A DNA stretch of 49,074 bases from Verrucomicrobia bacterium UBA3841. Its GTDB lineage: Bacteria; Verrucomicrobiota; Kiritimatiellia; RFP12; UBA1067. The stretch is taken from contig DGHT01000027.1 of assembly GCA_002392765.1 (NCBI GenBank), positions 1 to 49,074 on the forward strand. The letters run 5' to 3'. Below the pieces are notes generated by a model that was not told where the DNA came from, ran no database searches, and was given only the letters and a program-made list of their open reading frames with translations. This document shows, one piece after another, positions 1 through 9,084 of the stretch. The translations under genes and the position numbers were made by a program. Numbering within the stretch: position 1 is the stretch's first letter; every line of letters starts with the position of its first letter.

Positions 1-128
1 CGCGGAGATGTCGTTTACAGGCAAAAAAAATTTTGGGGGCTGGGGCGTCTGCCGCCCTGCCGCCCCGATGCCAACGCCGCATACCCGTCCGCCAGCTATC
101 TCGACAAATCAGGGTTTTGTAATTTCTG
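1..128. mobile_element. Internally deleted copy of the TIR-bounded dispersed element
   Basis: Bases 1-25 match 20884-20908, and bases 54-128 match 21120-21194 with a single mismatch (position 93, C versus T). Compared with the longer copy at 20755-21194, about 210 bases of interior are replaced by a 28-base G- and A-rich stretch. The right end, ggttttgtaatttctg, is the same terminal sequence that bounds the longer copy. The left part is cut by the window edge, so the left terminal repeat cannot be seen. No gene is apparent. It resembles a MITE-type derivative, but no transposase is visible. Confidence 0.7.
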
Positions 129-129
129 C

Positions 130-234
130 ACACATTTGCTGGAGCATGGCAAATACCATTCACTACACATTTGCGAGAGTATGGCAGATGCAGTTCACTA
201 CACATTTGCAAAGGCATTAGGCAAAAGGGTCAGA
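130..234. repeat. Three tandem 35-bp imperfect repeats
   Basis: The core acacatttgc recurs at 130, 165 and 200, exactly 35 bases apart. ATGGCA and TTCACT sub-motifs are shared between the first two units and the third unit decays. The array directly abuts the right end of the dispersed element. There are no variable spacers, so this is not a CRISPR array. Its function is unknown. Confidence 0.65.
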
Positions 235-256
235 CTGCCGCGATGCCGCGACTGTT

Positions 257-2332
257 TCAGCGCCCGCCCGGAAACAGCCGCTTCGCGGGTTTTCTACCCG
301 ATTCCGAGGTCATTCCGGGGGTTGAAATCGCGGAAAGCCCTGTAAAACGCGCGTTCCGCGGGGTCCGTCCCTCACCGACCCTGAATGTCATTTTTAGGGA
401 TGCCGTCGTCACCGGCTCGGCGAAAGAGAAACCGAGGCGCGTGATGGTCGGGAATCCGGGGTTTTCAATCTTTTCGTCGCGGAAAACGACGGGAGCGGAC
501 GACTCGACGTCAAGCGCGAGGGAACGCCCGCCGTTAGGGTGGCGGAGCACGAAATGCCGCGCCGCTTCGTCTTTCGCATAGTCGCGGTATGTAACATACG
601 GCACCTCGAACTTCGACGGCTCGGCGAACTCTACGGCATCTTCTATTGTTATCGTTCCACCCTTGCGGTCGAAGACCATGCGACGGACGAGAGACTTCAA
701 GCCCGGAACATCGTAGCCCTTCGCCAAATCGTAGACGATTTCATCACGGTCCTCCGCAAAGTCGGTCTTCACGACCTTCGCCTCGAACTTGCGACCCGCT
801 TGCTGAAGCCGTCCGGCAACGACCGGCACGGGGTGACCGTACGAGTTGAGAACCTTGGATTCGTAGCGGCGATTCGAGAACGTGCGCTTGGTGTAGACTT
901 CCCTTCCGGGGTCTCCGCCCATCTCCACGCCGTCAAGCATAAGCGTGTACGAGCCGAGGTCGTTGTGATTGTGGGGAACGCCATTGTGCCCGCCTTTTAC
1001 CGCGAAGCTCAGCCCTCCGGCTCCATCCTTCACCGGCGCACGGCAAATCAGAGTCTGCGCCGCCGGAAACCACGAGCGCGGGGGAAGAATATCCACGCCG
1101 CCCGAATAATCCGGCCCGGGATCCTGACCAAAACCGCGCAATGCCACATACATCGGAAGCTGCCTGTTGATTCCCCTGTTGCCGTCCGCAGAGAACAACC
1201 CGCATTCCGCGACATCGCGGCGGACAAGGTCGGGAAACACCTGCCGCACAAGGGAAAGGATCACAATGCTCGGCGGACCGGTCCCGTCTGCAACGTTCGG
1301 CGACTTACCGTTTTCAAGCTGGAAGCCGTACGCCCATTCGCACGTCTTGCGGTTCATTGGATCCTTAAAGAAATCGACCTTCCCGCCTGTCGCGGCCCTG
1401 ACCGCAAGCCCCATCATCAAATGATGCCCGTAACCGTAGTTCCAGTAGCCCATGCCTTCCACGCACGTGCCGTCGGAAAGATATCCTGCAAGAGCGAACG
1501 GAACCGAATACTCGGCAGACGCAACGATCTCCGCCCTTGTCCTCCTGTCGGGAATGATCGCAAGAGCCGCACGGACGACGCACGAATGGCATACAGAACA
1601 CCAGTTGCACGGATAGTCGTACCACTCGTTCTTCACGAGCGTCTTGCGGACTGCGGGATTGCGGAAGTTGCGCGAAAGCATCAGATAGGGCTGGAAGATG
1701 CGCTTGTCGCATTCATCCCGGATCCGCATCCGCGTCTCTTCCGGCAAGACGCCGTACAGCCAGTCGCAGACAAACGCCAGGAGACAGCAGCGTTGGGCGC
1801 TCATCAGCTCCACGTGCGGCAGGCCGTTGAAGGCCGTCAATTTCTCGTCGTGCGCCGGAATCGTCCAACAGCGCTCGGACAGAATGGCGTTCACATAGTC
1901 GAGAATCCCGGACCGGAAACGCCCTTTGTTCTCAAGGCACTCCGCAAGAAGGAGCGCGCCGAGCGCCCTTTCGCGGGAGAAATACGCATCCTCGTAGTTG
2001 CGCCTGTTTCCATTTCTTGAGAATTCAAGATAAAGATCGTCCGGGAGTGCGGGAATCGGCGCAGAGGCAACTTCCTCGGCTTTCTTGACAACATCCGCCG
2101 CGCCTGGCATCCGCGCGAGACGCTCCCACGCCGCGCGATTCCCGATACGCGCTCCGTCAGACCCTGGCTCGACCGGAAGCCAGGCGGCGATTTCCTCCGT
2201 TCTTGCCGCGCGCTCCTCCGGCGTGTCGGCCATTGCCGGGCGCTTCTCGAGTCGGTCGGCATCCGCAAGCAAGATTCCGGCGGCAAGCACGAACGACACC
2301 GAGGCAGGGAAAGTTCCGCACAATGTTCTCAT
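257..2332 (-). CDS. Secreted heparinase II/III-like polysaccharide lyase
   Basis: This 691-residue protein probably cleaves uronic-acid-containing polysaccharide by beta-elimination in the periplasm or outside the cell. The start at 2332 places a hydrophobic signal peptide (MRTLCGTFPASVSFVLAAG) at the N-terminus; a longer reading from 2377 adds 15 residues without signal character. The N-terminal half is an alpha/alpha-toroid with many Trp and Tyr. Near residue 455 the sequence PHNHNDLGSY is the His-Asn-Asp signature of heparinase II/III C-terminal domains. The last ~40 residues are Arg- and Gly-rich and do not look like the family, so the 3' end may run into foreign sequence next to the repeats at 1-234. 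It is third in an operon, 19 bases after the PA14 gene. The substrate cannot be told from sequence. Confidence 0.85.
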   Translation of the reverse strand: MRTLCGTFPASVSFVLAAGILLADADRLEKRPAMADTPEERAARTEEIAAWLPVEPGSDGARIGNRAAWERLARMPGAADVVKKAEEVASAPIPALPDDLYLEFSRNGNRRNYEDAYFSRERALGALLLAECLENKGRFRSGILDYVNAILSERCWTIPAHDEKLTAFNGLPHVELMSAQRCCLLAFVCDWLYGVLPEETRMRIRDECDKRIFQPYLMLSRNFRNPAVRKTLVKNEWYDYPCNWCSVCHSCVVRAALAIIPDRRTRAEIVASAEYSVPFALAGYLSDGTCVEGMGYWNYGYGHHLMMGLAVRAATGGKVDFFKDPMNRKTCEWAYGFQLENGKSPNVADGTGPPSIVILSLVRQVFPDLVRRDVAECGLFSADGNRGINRQLPMYVALRGFGQDPGPDYSGGVDILPPRSWFPAAQTLICRAPVKDGAGGLSFAVKGGHNGVPHNHNDLGSYTLMLDGVEMGGDPGREVYTKRTFSNRRYESKVLNSYGHPVPVVAGRLQQAGRKFEAKVVKTDFAEDRDEIVYDLAKGYDVPGLKSLVRRMVFDRKGGTITIEDAVEFAEPSKFEVPYVTYRDYAKDEAARHFVLRHPNGGRSLALDVESSAPVVFRDEKIENPGFPTITRLGFSFAEPVTTASLKMTFRVGEGRTPRNARFTGLSAISTPGMTSESGRKPAKRLFPGGR

Positions 2333-2351
2333 TTGAGATTTCGCATCAATT

Positions 2352-4820
2352 TCAGCGAAGAATGATGATAAATCCAACCGACTGGTGAATATTGATATTC
2401 CCGTCGATTTCGTCGATTTTCCAACCGTCCTCGTCCGTCAGAATTCTCGGCTTGCCAGTGACTGAACCCGTCCCGCTGCACGTCACGAGCGGCATGCCGT
2501 CGCGATGCACATTTGCGATCTCCCCGCCATTCGTCACCGTGAGCGTCGCGCCGTCGGCAAAAACGAGGTTTGCATCGCCCGCAAGCACAAGACCGCCTGC
2601 GTTGATGTCAGCGGCGTCAATCTTCCAGTTGCCGGAAAGGACAAGCGTTCCGTTCGTGACTGTCATCGCGCCTTCAAGATTTTCGATTGTGAACGGCGTG
2701 TAAGGTGCAACATCGCCGATGTCGAAAACCGTCCCGGCCGCGAACTTCGCGCCGCCCTCGAACGATGCGCGATAGCGGCCGGAATCAATATCCGCCTTGC
2801 CTCGATTGAGCGTTGGAGAGAACTGGGACGCAGTGAACTTCACGTAGTCCGTCGAGTTGGACGAAATGACCGCGCCGGGATTCGGGTTGTAGGCAACTCC
2901 CATGTGCGGAGCCCAGTCACCGCCGGTTGCCGGCCCAATTTTCGTAGGATTGAAATAAGTGGCCATGTACAAAACGAACTGATGCGCTCCAGGGCTGAGC
3001 GTGATCGCTTTTGATGTTGACAGTCTGTCATATATTCCCGGACGCTGGATGTTAATATTGGAAATGACGGTCTGGCCATCTATTCTGAGCCAGCAGGCAC
3101 AGTAGATGTTGGCGGCGAAATTCCATGTGACCGGCTCGTCGCCATCAACCCACAAATAGCCGCGGTAGACAACGTCCATCTGTTTGACCGGCCAATCCGT
3201 GTAGGCTAGAGAAATGCCATTCGTGTCTATGCCCATGTATGGCAGTTCGACAAGCGTCGTATCGAGTTCGCTGGAGTTGTTCCAGTAACCGGCCTGGCGA
3301 CTAAAGGGCGGATTGTCCCCATCTGACACTTTCTTCCATGGTCCACTGTTGGCGTTCGGGTTGTAATAGGGTGAATGTACGACATCGAGGAAGTAGCATT
3401 CAAGTCCCGTCTCCACCGCAGGAATACGTGAGCCAAGACGGAGCGTACCCGCCGCAACCTCGGTGAGCCCCGTCACGCAAAGCGGCCCCGACAGCGTCAG
3501 GACGCCCGAACCGGACTTGGCGATCTCCTTGACCGTATGCCTGTTACCAGATCCTTCGATGGTTCCCTTGCAAGAAACAGAACCGGAGGATGTGCACGTA
3601 AGTTTGGGGAGGCTGAATTTGTTGGTGTCTATTCCTGAATAACAGACAGATCCGTTGAGTTCCACATTTCCATAGTTCATTGTCACCCCGGCGGATGTTG
3701 CAGGAAGCGCGTTGTTGGATATCTTCAGCGTTGAATTGGTGGTTGCATTTACGCCATTCAGCGCTATGGAACCGGCAAAGTCGTTCAGAACGTTCGTCAC
3801 AGACAGGAACTGGCCTCTTTGGACATCGAAAGCGCCATTGCCGGAAAGAATCCCGCCAATCGTCAAACCCTTGAACCATTGGCCCCACGAATCTTCCTGC
3901 CGCACGATTGACGCCGTTCCCGACACCGTCGCAGGCCCGGACCAGACAAGGTTGCTCCTCGCATTCCTGACGATTGCACCGTCGTCAAGCTGGAGCCGCC
4001 AAGGAAACTGAAGGCCGTTGTTGTTATACTGGTAGGTATTGTACGTGTACAAAACGGCATTTTTCTTTATCCGCAAAGTCCATTCACTTCCGCCGGAAAC
4101 CGTACGCTGTTCGGCAAACTGGATGCTCCCGCTTTCGACCGTTACATTTCCCATCGTCGGAATCTGACCGTAAAGAAGTTGCATCGGTTGGGATTGCTCC
4201 GATAGCGCAAGTGTCAATTCATGTCCGTTCAAATTCAAAGTTCCTCCCCAGGTACAGACTGTAAACGCTTGTCCGCAGAATGTGGCATCGCCCAATAGCG
4301 AAACATACCGGAGCTGTTTGCTTGGGCTCCACATATAAAGCGCACCCCGAATATTAATCCCGGAATACCTGCCGTTGGCGCAACCGTTGCCGGAGAAATA
4401 GAACTTCTCGTTCTGATGCGCCCCGTTATATCCAAAAGCACCGTTCGACACGCCGCCTGTTATCAAAAGCGTGGCGTTGTTGGATACGACCGTGCCGCCG
4501 GCCGTCGTGCCTAGGCCGTCGTCGGTCATCACCGCATAAACTCCATTCTCGATGCGAATTTCACCGGCAAACGACGCCATCGCGGCACCCGCCTTAAGGG
4601 TTCCCTCTCCTCGTTTGGCGAAAGGATGTCCAGATGCCGCCGAAACCCACGATGACCAACTGGCGTCGGAGTCGCTCACCGTCTCGCCCGCCGGAACATC
4701 CACGTAATAAACGTCCCCGTCAAGCCCCGCCGTAGGCGCAGCAAAAGCCGTCAGGTAGTGCGCTGCAATAAAGACGGCACCTAACGCCGCGCTCCTTGCG
4801 CTATTTGCGAATTTGCCCAT
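2352..4820 (-). CDS. Secreted autotransporter-type beta-strand repeat protein with PA14-like domain
   Basis: This 822-residue exported protein is probably a surface adhesin or carbohydrate-binding scaffold. A signal peptide covers residues 1-28. Gly- and Asn-rich beta-solenoid strands follow, including phrases such as GSGVLTLSGPL and EVAAGTLRLG that are typical of autotransporter-associated beta-strand repeats. Residues ~473-660 look like a PA14-type beta-barrel (GLECYFLDVV, YRGYLWVDGDEPVTW, LSPGAHQFVLYMA). The start is supported by a near-perfect AAGGAGGT Shine-Dalgarno eight bases upstream. It overlaps the end of the preceding GH29-fusion gene by 20 bases, which suggests translational coupling. 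The C-terminus ends FIIILR, resembling the VILR end of the LamG-like protein at 12369. No enzymatic motif is seen. Confidence 0.8.
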   Translation of the reverse strand: MGKFANSARSAALGAVFIAAHYLTAFAAPTAGLDGDVYYVDVPAGETVSDSDASWSSWVSAASGHPFAKRGEGTLKAGAAMASFAGEIRIENGVYAVMTDDGLGTTAGGTVVSNNATLLITGGVSNGAFGYNGAHQNEKFYFSGNGCANGRYSGINIRGALYMWSPSKQLRYVSLLGDATFCGQAFTVCTWGGTLNLNGHELTLALSEQSQPMQLLYGQIPTMGNVTVESGSIQFAEQRTVSGGSEWTLRIKKNAVLYTYNTYQYNNNGLQFPWRLQLDDGAIVRNARSNLVWSGPATVSGTASIVRQEDSWGQWFKGLTIGGILSGNGAFDVQRGQFLSVTNVLNDFAGSIALNGVNATTNSTLKISNNALPATSAGVTMNYGNVELNGSVCYSGIDTNKFSLPKLTCTSSGSVSCKGTIEGSGNRHTVKEIAKSGSGVLTLSGPLCVTGLTEVAAGTLRLGSRIPAVETGLECYFLDVVHSPYYNPNANSGPWKKVSDGDNPPFSRQAGYWNNSSELDTTLVELPYMGIDTNGISLAYTDWPVKQMDVVYRGYLWVDGDEPVTWNFAANIYCACWLRIDGQTVISNINIQRPGIYDRLSTSKAITLSPGAHQFVLYMATYFNPTKIGPATGGDWAPHMGVAYNPNPGAVISSNSTDYVKFTASQFSPTLNRGKADIDSGRYRASFEGGAKFAAGTVFDIGDVAPYTPFTIENLEGAMTVTNGTLVLSGNWKIDAADINAGGLVLAGDANLVFADGATLTVTNGGEIANVHRDGMPLVTCSGTGSVTGKPRILTDEDGWKIDEIDGNINIHQSVGFIIILR

Positions 4821-7632
4821 GTTTCTGACCTCCTTCTGTACTTGTATTATTGACTTCTGTGACTGCCATCATTTTCGCCGTTTCTGTCTCGCCGCCGTCC
4901 CCGGCGGCACCGATAACGGATCTTACGAGCTGCGGATCTGCGCTGTAGAGGAGCAGCGCAACCGGCCTGGCGTTTCCTCCATCCGCGGTAATTTCCAGTT
5001 TGACGTCCTTCGCCGCGACCGGCTCTGGCAGGATTCGGATACGTCTGCTGCCTATGGCCGTACCGGAAAGAATCTCACGTCCGTCCGCCACTATCCGCCA
5101 CCCGTCCACCTGCTCGCCGTTCGCGAGATCCTCTCGCATCTCGACGATGTTGAATGGTTCGCCGTCCTTTGCTCTGTTGGCGAAGAGGGCGTCCACTATC
5201 CGCTTGAATGCCTTGAGCTCGCGCACGTCATCCTCGTCAAGAAGACCGTCCTTGTTCGGCGCTATTCCAATATTCATGGTTCCGCCGTTGCCGGCCGTTC
5301 CAATATAGCGCTGCGCGAGATACGCCGCGCGTTTCGTAGTGCCGCGCTCGCTCTCGTGGTAGAACCAGCCTTTACGAAGCGGGAAGTCAGCCTCGCACAT
5401 CCTGAAACGCTGCCCATCCGGAGACCCGGTGTTTCTCTGCGCCCTGTATTCCGGCCCCCACCTCTTGGTGGTCGCGCGAGATCCCGAATCGAGGAAACCG
5501 CGTTCATTGCCGGGCCAGCGGAATTCTGAGTCCCTGCAACCCTCGAACACCGTGACGCCCGGCTGCAGTTCGCGCACGAAGCGCGACACCTCGTCGAAGC
5601 GGTAGTATTCGCCGTCAATCTTTCTTTTCTCCCTCGCGCCGCCATAATATCCGTCGCCGCCGTTCGCACCGTCAAACCAGACCTCGAATATCTCGCCGTA
5701 CTCGCCGCCCAAAAGCTCTTTGATCTGCGCGTGGTAGATTTCCACGTACTTCTCCGTGGCGTAGTAGGCGCTATTGCGGTCCCATGGCGAAATGTAGACG
5801 CCGAACTTCAACCCTGCCTTGCGGCACGCCTGCTCCATCTCCTTCACATAGTCTCGTCCCGTTCCCCTCCAAAACGGAGTTTTGGTGATATTGTGCTCCG
5901 TCGTCTTCGTCGGCCAGAGGCAAAAACCGTCGTGGTGCTTTGCAACGACGACAAGTCCCTTCAACCCGCCGTCTCGGCACGCGCCTGCAATCTGATCGGC
6001 GTTGAACCTGGAAGGGTTAAGCAACGCCGGATCTTCGTCGCCATATCCCCATTCGCGGTCTGTGAACGTGTTGGGTCCCCAGTGGACGATGCCAATAAGG
6101 TCGACGCCCTCGGCAATCCTTGCCTTGAGCGCTTTGCTTGGAACCGGACGAACGGCGCCTGCGGCACGGCAGACTAGCGACTCCCGCACGTCGCGGTAGC
6201 GCGGGTTGCCCTGCCTGTCGCGGAGCGAAGCATGGTCGAGCGGACGGAACCTGTCGCACTTGTAGGTCGTGGTGAAACGCGCCTCGACAGGCGAAGAGTC
6301 CTCGCAGCGGACGAACACCTTCGCAACGCCGTCCTCTTCGATCATACGAATCTCCCGCGTACCGCAAAGCGCGTTCAGGGGCGTTGCCGAGAAATCCGTC
6401 CTGCCCGATGCCCCCTTGAGAAATTCGATGCGCCACGCAGCGCCTCCGCCGAGCGTGAGAGTCGCCGCGCACGCGCCGGTCTTCGCAACAGTAAATACGT
6501 CCGCCACCTTGCACCATCCCTTGTCGGCGTAGCGGACGGTGTAGTCGGGAAGTTCGCGCCCGAGGCATAGGCGGTCCATGTTCTCGCCTTTGACGGCGTG
6601 TTCGCTCTTGAGGATCACGTCGCGGAACACGGCGGACGGCGAGTAAAAGCGCGTCATCGCGCCAAGGCGTCCGTCTTTACCCGCGACGCCGATCATGCCG
6701 CCGTTGACGACCAGCTTCCCGCCGCCGCGCATGAAACTTCCCGTGCGGTCTCGTCCCTCCTTGACGAACAAGTCCTTACCGGCCGATCCGTCCTCCCAGA
6801 ACACAAAATTCGCAATCTCGCAAAGCGAACCCTCGCCCCGCATGTCAAACGCATGGTAACACGTGTCGACGTAGATACCGGAACCTGAGAAGTGCGCCGT
6901 CTCGCCAAGCACGATTCCGCGCGTGTCGCGCCACCATCCGTTTTCGCGCTTGCCCTCGATGCCAGTCCAGATGTGGATGTTGTCGCCGTATGTATGCGGA
7001 TTCAGGAGCTCCAGACCGGTACAGACGCTCATTATCTCGATGTTCGACAACCGGCAGTCGCATACACCCTCAATTCTGATTCCCCTTGCACGAGACATCG
7101 GATCACTTTTGGTTCCCCAAATCGTGGCCGTATCCACGAATACATTGCGCGAACCCTGTCCCTTCACGAAAAGTCCCCAAGAGGCGACGTTGAAGATACC
7201 CACCTTGTCTATGTGGGTAAACGGCACGAGACGATGCCCGCCGAGACGGATGCCGCACTCGCGGCTGTTGCACTTGATGTTCAGGTTCTCGAGATTGACC
7301 GGGCGGGATCCCTCGAACTCCACGACGCCGACCGCGCCGTTCGTGCATGCGATGTCGGAGACCAGCCACGTCCTCGATGCGTCAACCCTGTCTGAGCGCG
7401 AATACCCTTCGCCGCGAATCGGGTTCTTCAGCACGAGCGGATGTGACACCTTGTAGATACCTGCGGGGAAGAAGAGCGATCCGCGCGCAGTGTTTGCATT
7501 CACTATCGCGCTTACGTCCGCGGAGCCGTCGTTCCTCGCGCCAATCGATACGACATTAATCGATCCCGCAGCGGAATACGACAGCTCTACTGCAAGCAGC
7601 GATAGCAATGCAACTATAGAAATCCGTTTCAT
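4801..7632 (-). CDS. Pectin-lyase-fold domain fused to GH29 alpha-L-fucosidase
   Basis: This 943-residue secreted protein has two catalytic-type modules. Residues 1-20 are a signal peptide (MKRISIVALLSLLAVELSYS). Residues ~22-400 form a right-handed beta-helix of the pectate-lyase-3/epimerase type, beginning VVSIGARNDGSADVSA and FFPAGIYKV. From ~500 comes a GH29 alpha-L-fucosidase domain: IGIVHWGPNTFTDREWGYG, AKHHDGFCLWPT, GVYISPWDRN, and VWFDGANG near residue 650, whose Asp is the usual GH29 nucleophile. A small C-terminal beta region follows. The start at 7632 is chosen for the signal peptide; it has no Shine-Dalgarno and lies 10 bases after a TATAAT box. It is the first gene of the operon and divergent from the XylR-type regulator. 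It probably removes fucose from branched polysaccharide; the activity of the beta-helix half is unknown. Confidence 0.82.
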   Translation of the reverse strand: MKRISIVALLSLLAVELSYSAAGSINVVSIGARNDGSADVSAIVNANTARGSLFFPAGIYKVSHPLVLKNPIRGEGYSRSDRVDASRTWLVSDIACTNGAVGVVEFEGSRPVNLENLNIKCNSRECGIRLGGHRLVPFTHIDKVGIFNVASWGLFVKGQGSRNVFVDTATIWGTKSDPMSRARGIRIEGVCDCRLSNIEIMSVCTGLELLNPHTYGDNIHIWTGIEGKRENGWWRDTRGIVLGETAHFSGSGIYVDTCYHAFDMRGEGSLCEIANFVFWEDGSAGKDLFVKEGRDRTGSFMRGGGKLVVNGGMIGVAGKDGRLGAMTRFYSPSAVFRDVILKSEHAVKGENMDRLCLGRELPDYTVRYADKGWCKVADVFTVAKTGACAATLTLGGGAAWRIEFLKGASGRTDFSATPLNALCGTREIRMIEEDGVAKVFVRCEDSSPVEARFTTTYKCDRFRPLDHASLRDRQGNPRYRDVRESLVCRAAGAVRPVPSKALKARIAEGVDLIGIVHWGPNTFTDREWGYGDEDPALLNPSRFNADQIAGACRDGGLKGLVVVAKHHDGFCLWPTKTTEHNITKTPFWRGTGRDYVKEMEQACRKAGLKFGVYISPWDRNSAYYATEKYVEIYHAQIKELLGGEYGEIFEVWFDGANGGDGYYGGAREKRKIDGEYYRFDEVSRFVRELQPGVTVFEGCRDSEFRWPGNERGFLDSGSRATTKRWGPEYRAQRNTGSPDGQRFRMCEADFPLRKGWFYHESERGTTKRAAYLAQRYIGTAGNGGTMNIGIAPNKDGLLDEDDVRELKAFKRIVDALFANRAKDGEPFNIVEMREDLANGEQVDGWRIVADGREILSGTAIGSRRIRILPEPVAAKDVKLEITADGGNARPVALLLYSADPQLVRSVIGAAGDGGETETAKMMAVTEVNNTSTEGGQKHGQIRK

Positions 7633-7642
7633 TATACCATTG

Positions 7643-7653
7643 ATTATATCAAA
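7643..7653 (-). promoter_or_regulatory. -10 box TTTGATATAAT of the GH29-fusion operon
   Basis: On the minus strand TTTGATATAAT lies 10 bases upstream of the ATG at 7632. With a usual -10 to start distance the transcript would begin about four bases before the ATG, so it would be nearly leaderless. The same 11-mer occurs before efp, proA and the PAS gene. No good -35 box is seen. Confidence 0.55.
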
Positions 7654-7682
7654 TCGCGATTTACTTTTTCGCCAGCATATTA

Positions 7683-7712
7683 TTGACTTTTCCGACACTG
7701 ATTTGATAAAAT
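7683..7712 (+). promoter_or_regulatory. Promoter of the XylR-type regulator
   Basis: TTGACT (7683-7688) and TAAAAT (7707-7712) are separated by 18 bases, and the -10 carries the TTTGA extension seen at other promoters in the window. Only six bases separate the -10 from the ATG at 7719, so transcription should begin at or next to the start codon. This implies a leaderless message. Confidence 0.6.
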
Positions 7713-7718
7713 ACCAGC

Positions 7719-8918
7719 ATGAGACAAGCAAGAAGAAAAACCGCAAGAAAGGCCGTTCTCATCGTTCTGGACTTGTCCTACCAGTCCGCGCGCGAGCAAC
7801 TGGCGGGAATCTACCGTTTCCAGCAAAAACAACGCAACTGGGACATAACGCTCATTCCAAGCAACGACCCGCGCTTTCAGCCCGCCATTCTGCAGTCCAT
7901 CTCTGCAAATGTGGATGGTGCGATCATAAAGATCGGCAGTGCGCTGGACATGACTCCGGTTCAGTTGTCGAAGCGGCTTCCCCTGGTAATCCTCGAAAGA
8001 CCGCAGCGAGAGCAGCTCGCGGCATTCAGGGTTCCTGGCAGACCTTTCGCCGTAATCGGCATTGACAACCGCAAGGTCGGGGCAATGGCGGCCGACTACC
8101 TGTCGCATCTCGGCAACTTCGCCAGCTATATCTTCATCCACGACCCAAACGACAACGAGTGGTCCCGGCTTCGGGGATCGTCCTTCCAAAATGCAATGCG
8201 GAAACAGAACCTTCGCGTCTCGATACTTTCCCTAGACGACTTTGAGCGCAGACTGCCGGCGCTCGAAACTCCTATGGCGATTTTCACCGCCTTCGACCTG
8301 CTTGCAACAAATGTACTGAAAATCTGCCGGAGGGCTAACATGTCGATTCCGGGCGATGCCGTGGTTCTTGGCGTGGACAACGACTCGTCCCTCTGTGAAA
8401 GCACGGTTCCGACGCTCTCCAGCATTCGCCTCGCACACGAAAACCTGGGGCTCGCCGCGGCGAGGGCTCTGGACGCGCTCATGGACGGCAAAAAAACCCG
8501 GGCAAACGAAGAGCTGCCCCCGCATGACGTCATCGTCCGCAATTCAACCACCTATCTTCCCCCGGCCCGTCTGCTGGTGGATCGTGCGCAGCGACTCGTC
8601 GAAGAACACGTAAAGGACGGGATCCGCGTCTGCGACATCGCCCGCCGGCTCGGGGTTTCGCCAAGCCTGCTCAAGCTGCGCTTTCGGCAAGTGCAGAACC
8701 GTTCTCCGCGCGACATGCTTATTGCAACCCGCCTCGACGAAGTCTGCCGCCTTCTCAAAACGACGTCGTACCCGGTCAACAACATAGCCAAAATGTGCGG
8801 CTTTTCATCGTCCATCGTCCTCAACCATATCTTCAACAGAAAGTTCGGCACCAGTCCCGGAAAGTGGCGGAAGAGCGAACACAGAAAAGCTCCGGGCAAT
8901 CTGCCTTCCGCAGAATGA
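7719..8918 (+). CDS. XylR-type transcriptional regulator (LacI-like sensor + AraC HTH)
   Basis: This 399-residue cytoplasmic regulator has a periplasmic-binding-protein-like sensor (residues ~10-265; VLIVLDLSYQSAREQLAGI, VIGIDNRKVGAMAADYL, VVLGVDNDSSLCE) and a C-terminal AraC helix-turn-helix pair (residues ~285-390; VCDIARRLGVSPSLLKLRF, VNNIAKMCGFSS). This architecture is that of E. coli XylR, in which the sensor binds a monosaccharide. It is divergently transcribed from the pectin-lyase/GH29 operon across an 86-base gap, so it most likely controls that operon. The ligand may be fucose or another released sugar. The start at 7719 is the first ATG after the promoter and has no Shine-Dalgarno. 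Confidence 0.88.
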   Translation: MRQARRKTARKAVLIVLDLSYQSAREQLAGIYRFQQKQRNWDITLIPSNDPRFQPAILQSISANVDGAIIKIGSALDMTPVQLSKRLPLVILERPQREQLAAFRVPGRPFAVIGIDNRKVGAMAADYLSHLGNFASYIFIHDPNDNEWSRLRGSSFQNAMRKQNLRVSILSLDDFERRLPALETPMAIFTAFDLLATNVLKICRRANMSIPGDAVVLGVDNDSSLCESTVPTLSSIRLAHENLGLAAARALDALMDGKKTRANEELPPHDVIVRNSTTYLPPARLLVDRAQRLVEEHVKDGIRVCDIARRLGVSPSLLKLRFRQVQNRSPRDMLIATRLDEVCRLLKTTSYPVNNIAKMCGFSSSIVLNHIFNRKFGTSPGKWRKSEHRKAPGNLPSAE

Positions 8919-9084
8919 TGCCCGGCCCTCGTTCGCGACGGCCTTCTTGCGTCCGCCGACGCAGTGCAGACTGACAGGACGGCGTGACCTCACGCCGCCG
9001 CGGATCCGAGGGCCGCCCAGACCAGGAATCCTCCAATGGACCGTTTCGTCATGCTGTCCTTTTTTGGCCGGAAGTCGCTCGGCG
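8919..9084. other. Convergent intergenic gap with short hairpin
   Basis: This gap separates the convergent XylR-type and GH3 genes. It holds one clear inverted repeat, CGGCGTG (8980-8986) and CACGCCG (8991-8997) around a four-base loop. No T-run follows on either strand, so an intrinsic terminator is not well supported. I see no gene here. Confidence 0.4.

Noticed and set aside
130..234. CRISPR array
   Set aside because: The 35-bp units are contiguous, with no unique spacers, and there are only three; no cas genes are near.
8980..8997. Intrinsic terminator between the convergent XylR-type and GH3 genes
   Set aside because: A 7-bp stem exists, but no T-run follows on either strand.
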